This document shows positions 14,071-25,708 of a stretch of 64,000 nucleotides of DNA, piece after piece. Each line of letters opens with the position of its first letter. The stretch's first letter is position 1. The notes below the pieces were generated by a model. It had not been told where the DNA came from, did no database searches, and worked only from the letters and a program-made list of their open reading frames with translations. Origin of the DNA: Epiperipatus broadwayi (Eukaryota > Onychophora > Udeonychophora > Euonychophora > Peripatidae). A program made the translations under genes and the position numbers. The stretch lies in NCBI GenBank assembly GCA_028023455.1, contig JAQFVV010012420.1:1986001-2050000 (forward strand). Direction: 5' to 3'.

Positions 14071-14328
14071 AAATTTTATAAAAATTTTTTTAAAAATCAG
14101 TTAAAATTTATTTGATTTAGAATATTAATTTTTATTGTATTTATTTTTTAAGTGCTGATTTAGTATGCGCTTGCGGCCATTTCCAATTATTTATTTGTCC
14201 TTTCTGATTAGCTTTTAGTGTATTATTAAAGACAATAAGATGCAATAATAAATTTTTAGCTAGAAACCAAGAATTAAATCTGATTTAAAGATCAATAAAC
14301 TGTAAATTTATTTATTTATTTTGATGCT

Positions 14329-14339
14329 GGGGGGGGGGG
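14329..14339. repeat. G11 homopolymer
   Basis: A run of eleven G in otherwise AT-rich intron sequence; similar runs occur at 22853-22865, 25979-25988 and 27076-27086. Such runs are prone to length errors. Confidence 0.8.
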
Positions 14340-16167
14340 TATCAATGCATGATATGTTTGGCGTTGTGAGAGAAGAAAAAATAATTTATAGGTATTGGTA
14401 TTTGAAATAATTAAATAAATGTTATTTTATGTTATAAAGCTTTTGAAAAAAGTATAAGAAAATATAAAGTTTAAATTGTATTTAAAAATTGAATAATTGG
14501 TATGAGCAATTTGATTTTTAATCCAATAAGGAATACCAAGTATAGAAGATATTAGCTGATTTGTCTTTCCAAAAAAATCTTGTATACATGTTCTACTAAA
14601 CTTTCTTCCACTAAATCAGAGTTTCATTAAAAGCAGCTACATTAATATTAAATCTTGACAGCTCTTAAGCCACCAGAGCAGTTATCCACTCAGATCTTGA
14701 AGAGTTTTTATCAATAAAGTTTGCACAATTTGTATATATCTATATTTAGAAAAAAAATTAGAATTATAAAACTTACTTTGATTTATCACTAGTACAGATA
14801 TTATTATTACTATATGTTATTATTTCTATCACTGTAATGAAGAATCTTCCAGATGTAGACAACCTAGCCAGATTGTATGAGGCAGGTCATTTTAAACTAT
14901 ATTTTCTAGACCCTAAATAAGATTGCCTAACATACAGTCTTTACTTAGCTGAAATTTTAGTTTCATTGTTACCCACTTCCAACTCAACTCATTTCTGATT
15001 GTACTGTCTTGAACAAAAATCACAACTAGTTACTGTAGCCTACTAAGCCTGGTCTCATTATTATTTAATTTTTGAAGGTGTGGGCTAATAAAAAAGGGAA
15101 AACTGAGATCAGAAAATGTTGTGCATGCAGTTAAAAGATGGAAATTTGGTTGCATAAACACAATCCCTTTGTCATATTATAAGGAAATGTCCAATGCATG
15201 AAAGACTCACACGGTCATGCCCTACCACAACTTAATTAACTGAAGAAGAAAAAGAGGGATGCAGAAAATAGTATTTATATTATTAAAAAGTGTATCCAAT
15301 CTTTGATTAACCAACATTCAATTTTATAAGCTTGCAAAAAGTACTCTCATTCAAGCACTGTTTATTTGTTATTTTTGGCCTTCGTATCTGAAAAACATTT
15401 CACCAATGTTCTCTGTAGGGCCTTTCAGTAGTGTGTTCTCTATGTCTTATAGTTGTTATTGTCTAAGTATGATATATCAGCACAGTAGTTATTGACTTAA
15501 GATTCAGCTATTTGTTCCTATCAACTTGAGTTTTGTTTAGAAAAAATATATTCATTAAATTAATCTTTTGTATCCCACTGCTCCTTAATCATACTCATAC
15601 ATCTGATCATTTAAGGAATAAAATATTAAGAATTTAGGATTCTGGAATCAGGATAAATAGTCTGCTGCTACTGATTGCATAGATACTATTCTCAAGCATG
15701 CTAGATATGTTTAAGAAAGTACAAAAATCACAATAATTTGGATGAATAGTGTTAAGTAGTCACATGATACTATAGTTTATTATACAATATATGAATAACT
15801 TAATAAATATTTGGAATTTAAAAAAAAGAGAACTATTTTTTAATTGACATTTTAAGATAAATAAATTCTTCAATCTTATTTATATATTTTGTATGCATAT
15901 ATTTTATATACCTGCATTTATGTCACCTATAATCAATAGTATTCAATCTCTACTTTGATATCAATAAATTTCACAATATGTTCTCCACCTAAATTTAAAA
16001 TTCATATATAAATGAAAATATAGCAACATTAATATATGAATACTAAGATTTGTAGAAATATGTAGAACTATGTTCATATAATAAATAGATTCTTTTAAAG
16101 AGTTACTTATATTTTTTGACATATGTGATACAGCTATAAAATTCTTGTTTTTTGTTTTTTTTTTCAG

Positions 16168-16266
16168 TACTGGATTGTCTGTTTCCTACCAGACTGGCTT
16201 TGGATGTGGGGTGCTACCCGATTAAACAATGCACTTCGCCGACAAGCATTAAGAAGACAACCTTAA
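16168..16266 (+). CDS. HSDL1: HSDL1-like protein, last coding exon with stop
   Basis: After a T-rich tract and CAG acceptor, 32 codons plus TAA encode the C-terminus. It contains LPDWLWMWGATRLNNAL followed by RRQALRRQP. This matches the HSDL1 C-terminal pattern 'MPEWLWVWGANxLNxxLRxEAL'. The exon begins in phase 0 and continues directly from the exon ending at 2016. The end is basic and lacks the KKxx-type ER retrieval signal typical of HSD17B12. It is followed by two candidate poly-A signals, and a degenerate second copy of this same exon lies about 26.5 kb downstream (42715-42816). Confidence 0.93.
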   Translation, partial: YWIVCFLPDWLWMWGATRLNNALRRQALRRQP

Positions 16267-16286
16267 TATTTCTTAATGATTTAAAA

Positions 16287-16368
16287 AATAAAAATTACAT
16301 TATTACAAGCTTGTATATTATGTAATGCTTAATTATGTGGACTTTAAACATATATGATGTTTAATAAA
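16287..16368 (+). terminator. Candidate poly-A signals of the HSDL1-like gene
   Basis: AATAAA hexamers occur at 16287-16292 and 16363-16368, that is 21 and 97 bases after the stop codon. The second is followed within 25 bases by GT/T-rich sequence (GTATTTGTCTTTT), which resembles a downstream cleavage element, so it is the better candidate. The predicted 3' UTR is short. Confidence 0.6.
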
Positions 16369-16737
16369 TTGAAAATGATGTTAGTATTTGTCTTTTATTT
16401 ATGTCAAATATAAAGTATGTTCTTGTAATTTATTAATGAGATCCAGTAAATTAATATATAAATAAACAGACAAGTAAATTAACGAATATAAAAACATTCA
16501 AAGAAAAGATATAATTTTACTTTTAGTATTAATTTAAGTAATATAGTAAACACACATTCTAATAATCTATTGATGTATTCAAAGATAAAGTGAAATAATA
16601 AAAATGAGACTAAAAAATGTAAGGTATTTTACAAATGAAAGAACCCAAAGTAATAATTAGAGATAAAAAAAATAGATATATCTAAAGTAGCGATTGTATA
16701 TATATATACCATTAAGGATATTTTTTGGGAAAATATG

Positions 16738-16972
16738 AACATCACATGACCATCACTTCTTATGTTTGTGTATAATTGTAAGCCAGAGAGATCCTAAGAT
16801 CTAGGTGCAGTGCTCTCAGATCCAAGGTTCCTCACTGACGAAGGCCACAAGCCAGAAACTAGTTTGGGGATATTGGATGAGTAGGCACTAGATGGTGATT
16901 TTATGCACAAACCTTCTGGCATCCATTGATTACTCTAGCTTGCTGTGTGTGGCAATACGTATAGTGAGTTTT
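16738..16972. repeat. Family A foldback repeat, single-arm copy
   Basis: The landmarks run in the same order as the right arm of the large palindrome at 44470-45309: GATCCTAAGATCTAGG, GCAGTGCTCTCAGATCCAA, CCACAAGCCAGAAACTAGT, GATATTGGATGAGTAGGCA, GATTTTATGCACAA, CTTCTGGCATCCATTGATTA. At the left end, CATCACATGACCATCAC is the reverse complement of the element's tail motif GTGATCATGTGATG. The copy is moderately diverged. Confidence 0.75.
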
Positions 16973-16974
16973 AC

Positions 16975-17985
16975 CTGTTTTAAAATATGAACATATTAGA
17001 CAGAGAAGTAAAAATTAAAAAAAAGGAAATTTAAAAACCGTGCTTGCATGATAATGATAAATAACTTCATAAGTTAATATGGATTGGCAATTCATAATAT
17101 TTAGAAATCACTCACTATTTTTTTGTTCTTATAAAGAAAAAAAGAAAAACCAGAAATATCTTTTTACATATATAATATTTCTCTAGATTGTTGCCTTTTG
17201 GTAGAATAAAGTAGTTGGTTAATGGAGTGTCACTTTAAATTCAGTCCTAATATAATCATTGATTAGTCCAGCAACACCTGAAAAAGAGAAGAAAATAATA
17301 GCACTTGAAATATTTTATTATATATTGGCATGCATATTATCACTAACAATTGAATGTATTTCAAAGTATAAATAAAGTCAGATTTTTTAAAAAAAATACA
17401 CTTGGAAATTCAACTAAGTGCTGGAAATAGTCCAGCATATAACTGCAAGTAAGATGCAGTAACGAGATGATCCACAACAATGTTGAGAACTATTTTATTT
17501 TAGTATGATTTCGTTTACGATTTTATAACTTGTCATTACAATGATAACCCAATAACACATCTACAGGTTTTTATCATTGTCCACTGCAATATTATAAACA
17601 TGGTTTTTTATCCACAACATCAATACTGCTGCATTTTGGCTACATGGAATAGAAGCATACTGAATTATACTTGTAAAAGATTTTCAAATAGTCTATACAG
17701 TATGTTATTAATTCTGGTACCACATATTTCATTACAAATAAAGATAATTGTAATAAAGATTTATTGACAATAAAAATAATATGATTTTCAGGAACAAAAA
17801 TTATACTGATGACTAGCAACAGGAAACAATAATTGAGCCAAAGTTAGAAAGGAGATGAAATAAATTACCAAAAAAGTGTAGATAATTAATGAATAGCTTC
17901 ATCTATTATCCACATCCTTCTTGAAAGTATATATATTCTCAATTCTTTTATACCTTATTCAGAATCATCATAATTCACATATATG
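16975..17985. other. Intergenic, nothing recognised
   Basis: AT-rich sequence with no coding frame, RNA gene or repeat that I can identify. Confidence 0.5.
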
Positions 17986-17989
17986 GCAT

Positions 17990-18200
17990 ATCTCATCAGT
18001 TTGATAAACAAGACCAAGTGCTATCATTTTTTTACAGAAAATTTACTTGTCGCCTATTTTTTGTTGTTTCCCATTTTAACATAAATTCCATTTCATTACC
18101 AATTTTAATCCCAAATAATTATATTGTTTCACTTCTTCTATCCTGCAATTTTTTCCACTCAATTTTCACATGTTCTAATTTATTAATTATCAATATCTTT
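17990..18200 (-). mobile_element. Possible LINE RT C-terminal fragment
   Basis: On the minus strand, at about 18110-18145, the translation reads EVKQYNYLGLK, the 'VxxYxYLGxxI' block that follows the RT catalytic core in many LINEs. It is preceded by KIEWKKLQ in a neighbouring frame. The fragment is short and broken. It could belong to the same insertion as the RT core at 20.9-21.5 kb, but the gap is too long for an uninterrupted element. Confidence 0.45.
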
Positions 18201-20880
18201 TTTTGTTTATTTTTTTTTTTATAAAATTTGATAGGCATGACCTCTTCTTTTTCTACACTTTTTGAGTATCATATCTCTTAATTCCTACACAATATTTTAT
18301 TCTTTTAGTTTAGTAAATATAAGCAATAGAAGTATTTATCCCTTAATATTCTAGCATCATTACTTAAACCTGAATAAATCAGTTGGTAGCACACAACAAT
18401 GTAATTGTATATCTGGAAGCCATTTTTAATCACTGATTACTCAAGTTTACAAAATGAGAGGATTCGGCTGTTTCATTACAATAAGCTGAAAGAATCAAAG
18501 ATGTGTTGGTAGTACCATTCTTAGTCAGAGACAATAGAAGCCTATAGTTAGAATAAACTGAAGCTACTAAAGTATAGTGACTGGCATATAGGCTTGGATT
18601 TTTTTAATTTCAAGATATTAACTTGTTAATAAAATATTGATTATATTACTTGCAAAACAATTAGAAAGTAAATTATTGACATTAAATATTTCATATAAAA
18701 TACTTTGCCAGCATTATTTTTTGCAAATAATATAATTGTCTTTGGTAAGGATAAATGATTATAGAGAGGAACATTTTCCTGTCTGTACTATCTCAGTCTC
18801 ATCTATTATAAAATTGAGTTAATCAGTAATGTATCAGATGATAGGGCAACTTAATTTTCATCACAGATCAGCTTTGGCTTTTTTTTTTTATTAATGTAAA
18901 CTTGAAGTTCAAAGTCAGAACTAGTATATCATATGGTCACCCACTGCAAGCTAATACCCTGAGATTCATAAAATCGTAAGATTTTAAACCCAAGTCAATA
19001 CATAATCTGCCATCAGATCAGTGACTATATATTTTAGTAATATCAGTTTTATTCTAATTTCTCTCCTTGACTAGGAATGTCAATACAAACATCACTTAAT
19101 TCTTTCATCTTACTATAGTACTTATGGAACACTACACCATTTCCATGAATGACATCAAATTACCCTACCTGACAATTTCCAAATTGTATATATAATAATT
19201 TTCCTTACATAGTTTTCATAATAATAAAATATAATTTATTAATAATACAAAGATAATAAATTATGTAAATTAAATTTATGGTTACAGTTTAAATGGTTGC
19301 ATAAATAAATTAATATAGACAAATTTTATATTAAATATCACATTAGTGTTAATTGTGTAATTCATTTAAAAAGCTTTTAATATATAAAAATAATAATAAA
19401 ATTAAAGATTGGGAAAAGGCAGTACTTAATTTATACATATATTTCTTTATGTTTTTGTAAATTATTCTTGTATAAAATAAGAAAAATACTATATTTAAGA
19501 ATGAGAATTACTGAACTCATCTGCTATTAAACCTGTAGACAATGGTAAGACTACATGTGATTGCAGACATGACTAGTATAGAGTAGCAGAAGTAGAATTG
19601 AAGACAAAATGACATCTAAAATAGATTCAGATAATAAATATCTCTAATATTTGGAAAAATTGTGTTTAAGGATAGTATGTTAGAATTTGCAATGTTCTAT
19701 TATACTTTTGTTAGTATTTTGAAATAGAAGATGGTTCATCACCTCTTCAGCTCAGTTCCATAAGAAACACACTGTGACAATATTGGACTATCTCATATTA
19801 GTTGGTAAAGAATAATTGAATCATTTATTTTGTTCAGGAATAACAAAGCGATTTTGAATTCCAGAATCTGCATTTCTGTTACTATACCAAAACACAGAAT
19901 ATCCCAGTTGAAAAAGTATTAATAGAAAGCATTAAAATTAATCATAATTAAAAAATCCTAGTATTTTAGTTCAAGGAATCGATGTCTGAACTTTCTAATA
20001 ATGAAGTAGTTCTGTGTTGTAACATTGAGTTAGGAATATCTTTTGAATTTGGGGAATCTTTCATTATGTATACATTTCAACATTTGATTTGAAAATAACT
20101 TTGGTATTTTATATTTAGTTATGAAATCAATTATGTTTTTAATGAATTTGTTAAATGGGGGTAGTGAAATATCTATGAGTGAGACTGAAAGACAATTTTG
20201 AGTTTCTGGAATGAGGAATATAGAAATAGAATGCAAATTTTAGCCATTAAATTTAGTATGATTTTTAATTTTTTAGTTGAGATATAAGTAGTTTTTTTAT
20301 ATTCCAAATCATGCAATGCATAATGAATTATCTCTTTTTAAATGAAAGCTTTGATATATTTTATTACTGGAGTATAGTAATTTATTTTTAAAAAGATGAG
20401 CACTTTAATAAATAAAACTTTTTTGTGAATGGAAAGTGAACCAATTGTTTTTTAGTTGATGTTAGTAATTGTTTTTATATGTTGGCACATAGGATACTGG
20501 ATGATAGGTGCATAGGAAAACCAAGAAATTTTGATGGCCACCTGTAAATTGGACGAAGTCATTTTTCTAGACATAATTTTCCAAACAGATTTATGTACAT
20601 TAAATTGAAATGAATATTCTTTATTACAACTATTATAAATGGTAAATAGATTGTTACAGTACTAGGATAACTTTAGATTTGAGAATCTGGGAGATATCTA
20701 ACTGTATGGTGATGGGTGCAGATCTCTTGGTCACTGAATAGAATAACTATTTTTTGCAAACAAAAATTTCAGAATTTGAGGCAGGATAATGAGTTGAATA
20801 TTATCCTTAGGGTCTATGGTTTTGATTAGAAAAGAAGTCATAGAGTAATGAAGCAGGTGTTTGTTTTTTGAGGAAAGAAA
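18200..20880. other. Intergenic, no gene recognised
   Basis: No splice-bounded coding sequence or tRNA was found. Stretches at 18780-19170 and 20440-20830 are slightly richer in GC and may be further degraded transposon sequence, but I found no diagnostic motif. Confidence 0.45.
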
Positions 20881-21540
20881 CTATCGACACTGGCCATAGT
20901 TAATTAAGACTTTCTTACCACTTTGTCATATACTTTTTTAATGTCTAAAAAAGCTAAATATGTTTTTTTGTCTAATTTATAATTCATTTCTATAATTTGA
21001 ATCAATATAAAAATATGATTACCTCTTCCCCTGTTATCTCTATATCATTTCTGTGTTGCGCTAACAATTTTTAATTATTAATGTAATTGATATTATTGTT
21101 AAGTCTATAATTAGCCGAGTCTTTACTTCTTTCTTTTTAAAAACTAACCACTTTCTTACAATCTTCCAGCTCTTTAAAATATCTTCTTCATTTGCAATCC
21201 CATTAAAACAATTCAATTATAAAGTCAAAGACATTTCTTTTAATTTTAAAATCAGTTCACCTGCGTTTCATTTAAACCTCTAAATGTCTCCTTTTCGCTC
21301 TTTAAAAACTCTGTAAACATAATTATTGATTTAATTATTTTTTTATTATTAACATCGGATTAATTTTTTATTTATTTTCATTAAATCCTAATTCTTTTAA
21401 ATAAGTACTGAATTTAAATTTGTTTCTATCTTCTATCTATAAGTTATTTCATTAAATTTAGTTGTACGTTTAATGTACAACTAAAATAGCCTTTTGATAT
21501 CCTATATTATTTATATTTTCTATTACAGTATTTTTTATTA
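20880..21540 (-). mobile_element. LINE reverse-transcriptase core fragment, minus strand
   Basis: The minus strand at 20919-20981 holds 21 uninterrupted codons containing TYLAFLDIKKVYDKV, a well-preserved RT motif A (hydrophobic-x-D-I-x-K-x-Y-D) of the CR1/jockey type. Upstream on the same strand, at about 21155-21183, is ILKSWKIVR followed by a lysine-rich stretch (KKKEV) and a degraded 'NYR' region, as expected for the preceding RT blocks. Frames are broken elsewhere. The neighbouring LINE end at 28.8-29.6 kb could come from the same family. Confidence 0.75.
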
Positions 21541-22054
21541 TTCACTCAACTCTACTTTTGCTATACAATATTTTTTTTCTTCTTTATGATTACAGCCTTT
21601 TTATTTCCCCTATAGACTTTTTTCTTTCATAACTAAAGTGTATTTTTTATAAATTCCTATTATTTATTTATTTTTGCTAACAAACATTTTATCAATCAGT
21701 TGCTTAATTTTAACTAATATTATCTTTCCAAAAAAAAAAAGAATTTATCTCTATAGTGCTCCCCTCTATGAACCATACGCCAAACTATTTTGTAGATTTT
21801 AAATATGATTTTTTTAAGATTTTTTTAAAAAAAAAAAAAAGAAATCGCTAGCATATCTAGCAACACCTGTTATCACATTTTTTATCTTTATAATCCTGCT
21901 GTCATTTATAGTAGAGTATTTTTGATTTAATGTTTCTAACCTATTTTTTTTATTTAATCTTTCTAACATTTTTAAAATACAGTAAATTCTTTATTTTTGT
22001 TTTAGAACAACACTTTTAATATTTGAATAAAAGTATAATTAATATTACATAGAG

Positions 22055-22510
22055 ACAAAACTCTCCATACATGGTGATCATGTAATGTTTAGTGGTATAA
22101 TTAATATTACAGATTTAGCCTGTATCCTGGCCTATCCAGTCTTATATATAAGACGTCAGACTGACTTAAAAGTTAACATGGGTATGAGAACAATATTGGC
22201 AACAACAACGGATTTGGGCGCTCCATTATCAGATTTTCAATGATATGGATGGCTGAAGAGTTGGACAGTGGAATAGATTAAAGTCTGTCCATTAAAGTTT
22301 GAAGATTTGCTATCTAATATAAATTGAGCACTGACTATATGCGTGTGTGGAGATGATGATCTGGATCAACTGATGAGTGTTGGTTCAGTGTGAAATACGT
22401 ATATTGGAGATCATTTATTTTTCACGCATGTGTGTGTCCATGCATATCAGTTGTATGAGATAGAGCAGATAACTATAGGGTTGAACGTCTATGTTCAAAT
22501 CCCCTATAAT
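22055..22510 (+). repeat. Composite repeat: family A end joined to a family B arm
   Basis: The left part has the family A end ACAAAACTCTCCATACA running straight into GGTGATCATGTAATG, so the middle of that element is missing. The right part (about 22230-22510) is a family B arm with CTGATGAGTGTTGGTTCAG and CATGTGTGTGTCCATGC, ending in GTTCAAATCCCC. The last motif resembles a pol III B box (GGTTCGANTCC). Confidence 0.6.
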
Positions 22511-22852
22511 AACATATTTATTATTTTGTGAATATTACTTGACTTTTTTATTGTTTTATATATAATTATCTAGATATAGAAGTTTTGTTCTTTTTACTCT
22601 AAAATTATTGAATACCCATCTTATTACTTAAGAAATATTTTAGAGTTCACAGATTTTGCCATAATACATTCATATATACTCATTGCTTATGCAGAGAGAA
22701 ATATCTTTCCAACAAAAACAGGTAAAATATATTTCACCGGCCTAGAGTATTTTTTTTTACAAATGAGCAAACTTCAAAGAATATGCACTCTGCAATCATA
22801 TCTCAAGTTCTTTTTTAACTACCTGAGTAGTGCCACATCAAATAAAGACTTT

Positions 22853-22865
22853 GGGGGGGGGGGGG
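22853..22865. repeat. G13 homopolymer
   Basis: A run of thirteen G in AT-rich intergenic DNA. Confidence 0.85.
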
Positions 22866-23155
22866 TAGTTTAGGTTGTCAGCTCTATAATACTAAATGAC
22901 AAAAATATGAGAGATGTGAGTATTTTAAGGATTTATATTTATAATCCTTTAGAAAAGTAATGAGGACGTGCAATGATAAATGACTAAAAATATGCTTTGA
23001 AAAAAAATGCAAGTTTCATCACATCTTCAGTTGTATATTTAGAAAATAAATTAATGATAACAAAAATCAATATAAATATAAATTCAATAGAGTTTCTTAT
23101 AAAAGACAATGAGAAGTTTGATTCATTAGTAAAGTGAATGGTTGTAAAGCTACAG

Positions 23156-23551
23156 CAGGGGTCCCCAACCCTATGCCCGCGGGCACCATGGTGCCCGCAG
23201 ACCATTTTACGTGTGCCCACCGCTATCCGAACACGATAAAAAATTATTTATCTGATACAAATAAATTTAATTTTTAAAATTTCTTATAAATTATTGTATT
23301 ATATTGTAATCAAATTGTGGGACATACTATACTTTTACAGCGTAAAAATATAAACGTTAATTATATGTTAAAATTTTATTTTTGAAATAAATATTTTTTT
23401 GTACATTGTGTATTATTAACAATATCCAACTATAAATTTACATTGAAAAAATAAATGATGCCCGCCACCTGGTTGAAAAAATAAATGGTGCCCGTCACCT
23501 GGCCGGTATTATAGAATGTGCTCTTAAGTGCAAAAAGGTTGGGGACCCCTG
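23156..23551. mobile_element. Non-autonomous hAT (Charlie-like) element with intact ends
   Basis: The 396-bp element starts with CAGGGGTCCCCAACC and ends with its exact reverse complement GGTTGGGGACCCCTG. It is flanked by a perfect 8-bp duplication, AGCTACAG, at 23148-23155 and 23552-23559. Eight-bp duplications and CAGGGGT-type termini are diagnostic of the hAT superfamily; this 15-bp end is like that of MER30/Charlie-type elements. Subterminal GC-rich words (GCCCGCGGGCACCATGGTGCCCGC) form a short palindrome near the left end, and two 30-bp tandem copies ending CACCTGG lie near the right end. The interior is AT-rich and encodes no transposase, so it needs one in trans. Preserved CpGs and the exact duplication suggest a fairly recent insertion. 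Confidence 0.95.
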
Positions 23552-23559
23552 AGCTACAG

Positions 23560-25403
23560 GATCCTAAATTAACTTCCAATGGAACCATTTAGGGAAATCT
23601 GACTGGCCATTTAAATAACATCTGTGTTCTGCCTGAAATTTTAATTTCAAATGTCCCTTAACATTACAATCAATTTTTGCTGTGCATAAATAAAATAATT
23701 AAGCATCTAAACACAAGCATAATTCTCCTCAGGAAACAGGTTGAGTTAATTAGTCAACAGACTATCATGATACACCCTTGATGTAAATTATTCTAATATT
23801 CCCAATTTTAGAGCTGTTATAAACTTTAGTGAACCTACATTTTTAAGATGCTCATCATAGTATAATAGATGATATAAATAGTTTATTATAATGCTTGAAA
23901 TTACTCTAAATTGAAATATTGAAGTAAATTATACCAAGAAAGTGAAAAGCAATGAAAATCTATTATAATGATGATCAAATGCTATTGCTTGATCATATAT
24001 TTAGTTCTATTGCTTAGTAATTAGAAAAACATCAATTATAATTTTAAAAAGTTAATATAGTATACAATAAAAAATAAATATTCATTATTAATCAGCTGTG
24101 TTTGATTTGCACAGGAAAAATGGTTGAACTAAATTTATATGAAAGATTTATTTTTTGTTTTATCAAACATATAAGTATGTAAATATATATTTTCAAGTTT
24201 TCATGTTCTGTCAACTTTCATTTGTTTCAGATTGGAGGCAATGATTACACTACTATCTGATAATCATTGATTATTTAATATTCATGAACATAGATGTCAT
24301 TGCTATATGATACATAAAATAAAATAAAAAGATCATATTTCTTATGGTGTTTTTCCAAAATTTAATTATTTCAGGTTGTAGGCAATGACTGCATTGCCTT
24401 TCATAGATTACTCAATGTTTTTTACATTTATAAGCAAAATGTCAAGCAATCCACTATTAGATTATCTAAATTTCTAAATCAATTTTAAATCAAAATCTTA
24501 ATATATTTAAAAACTGTTGTAAAAATATAACACTTTGATTGAATGTTTCTCAATCTATTTGCATGGTCTTTTAGGAACAGAAACTGATCATGGAATGATA
24601 TTTTCACTAGTTAAACTTACTGCTTGGGCTATAATTCATACTAATCCTAAGTGTGAAAGTATAATTATATATAATATATGTCTAAAGTGCTTTGGGTACT
24701 TAAACCCAATAGTAGAACGATGAACTGAAACATTTAAAGATTTCTGTTTGATTATCATCTTGATAAAGCAAAAATAAACTCATTTGGTCAGCTGCATATC
24801 ATTAAACAATTCAAAACAAAACAACACTCTCCATATAGTAGTGCCATCTTGTGCTAACAAGAGCAATCAATCAAGTTTTTAACCAGAATACTAAATATTG
24901 AAAACTATTTTATTGGCTGAATAAAATATCATTTGAGAGATTATGTGAAATATATATACTGGGAAAGATAAAGCAAGTTTATGTCCTTGGTTTACAGAGT
25001 GTGGCTTTCTTCCACTACACTAAACCACATAGGGCATTCACCGCAGTGATTTATGTGAACCCAAAAACTTTACAAAATATAAACTATAATTTATTTAGAT
25101 GTTATGATGTCAACATCATGTGATCTTACATCATTCTATTCCAAAACCATCTTGTAAAATGGAAATCAGATAGTAATGTTGCTGCAATTCCAGATTAGTT
25201 TTTTCAGTAGAAAGTGTTGCTTTGATGTATAACAGAAGTGAAAAGAAAATGACTGCTGAATTCTATGCACAAACAGAAATTTGTTTGAGGACCCTCAGTA
25301 CTACATATATTGCTTTAGAGTACTGTGAAAGAATTACTACTGATATAATCACAATAATGATCTTATTATGACTCTACAAATTCACTGAATACTTATGATT
25401 TAC
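23560..25403. other. Intergenic; fragment of family A at 24818-24880
   Basis: No gene was recognised. At 24818-24880 a diverged family A end is visible (CACTCTCCATATAGTAGTGCCA). Two loosely similar blocks, 24228-24310 and 24372-24440 (each with TTTCAG followed by GGCAATGA), may be an old local duplication. A 62-codon frame at 24535-24723 matches nothing I know. Confidence 0.45.
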
Positions 25404-25415
25404 TACTGCAATTTA

Positions 25416-25696
25416 TAAACAAAGCAAAACTCTCCATACAGTATTGCCACCCTGTGCCAACCAGAGTAATCAATGAATGCCAGAAGGCTTGTGCATAAAA
25501 TCCCTATAGGGATTTTATGCACAAGCCTTCTGGCATTTATTGATTACTCTGGTTGGCACATATGCACAAGCCTTCTGGAATTAATTGATTACTCTGGTTG
25601 GCACAGGGTGGCAATACTGTATGGAGAGTTTTGCTTTGTTTATAAACAAATATGTGCTAGTATAAGAAATAGTGATCATGTGATGCTTAATGGTTT
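25416..25696. mobile_element. Family A foldback element with hairpin centre
   Basis: The left arm, about 25417-25506, is mirrored almost perfectly to the right of a centre at about 25506/25507 (AATCCCTATAGGGATT). The right arm carries an extra internal duplication of a 42-bp segment (ATGCACAAGCCTTCTGG at 25519 and 25561). The arms contain GCAAAACTCTCCATACAG and GCCAACCAGAGTAATCAAT, as in the copy at 44470-45309. The direct repeat TACTGCAATTTA flanks the element at 25404-25415 and 25697-25708, a likely 12-bp target duplication. It has no coding capacity. Confidence 0.85.
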
Positions 25697-25708
25697 TACT
25701 GCAATTTA

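Larger units (their letters stand above)
2017..16167 (+). other. 14.2 kb HSDL1-like intron carrying repeats
   Basis: The intron is bounded by a GT donor at 2017 and a long T-tract followed by CAG at 16165-16167. It contains the polypyrimidine tract, two LINE relics in opposite orientations, a foldback-repeat fragment and small simple repeats, listed separately. The stretches 2020-5000, 8280-10340, 10580-11780 and 14080-16160 hold no gene I can recognise. A 116-codon minus-strand frame at 3429-3779 is lysine/asparagine-rich and matches no family I know. Confidence 0.85.
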
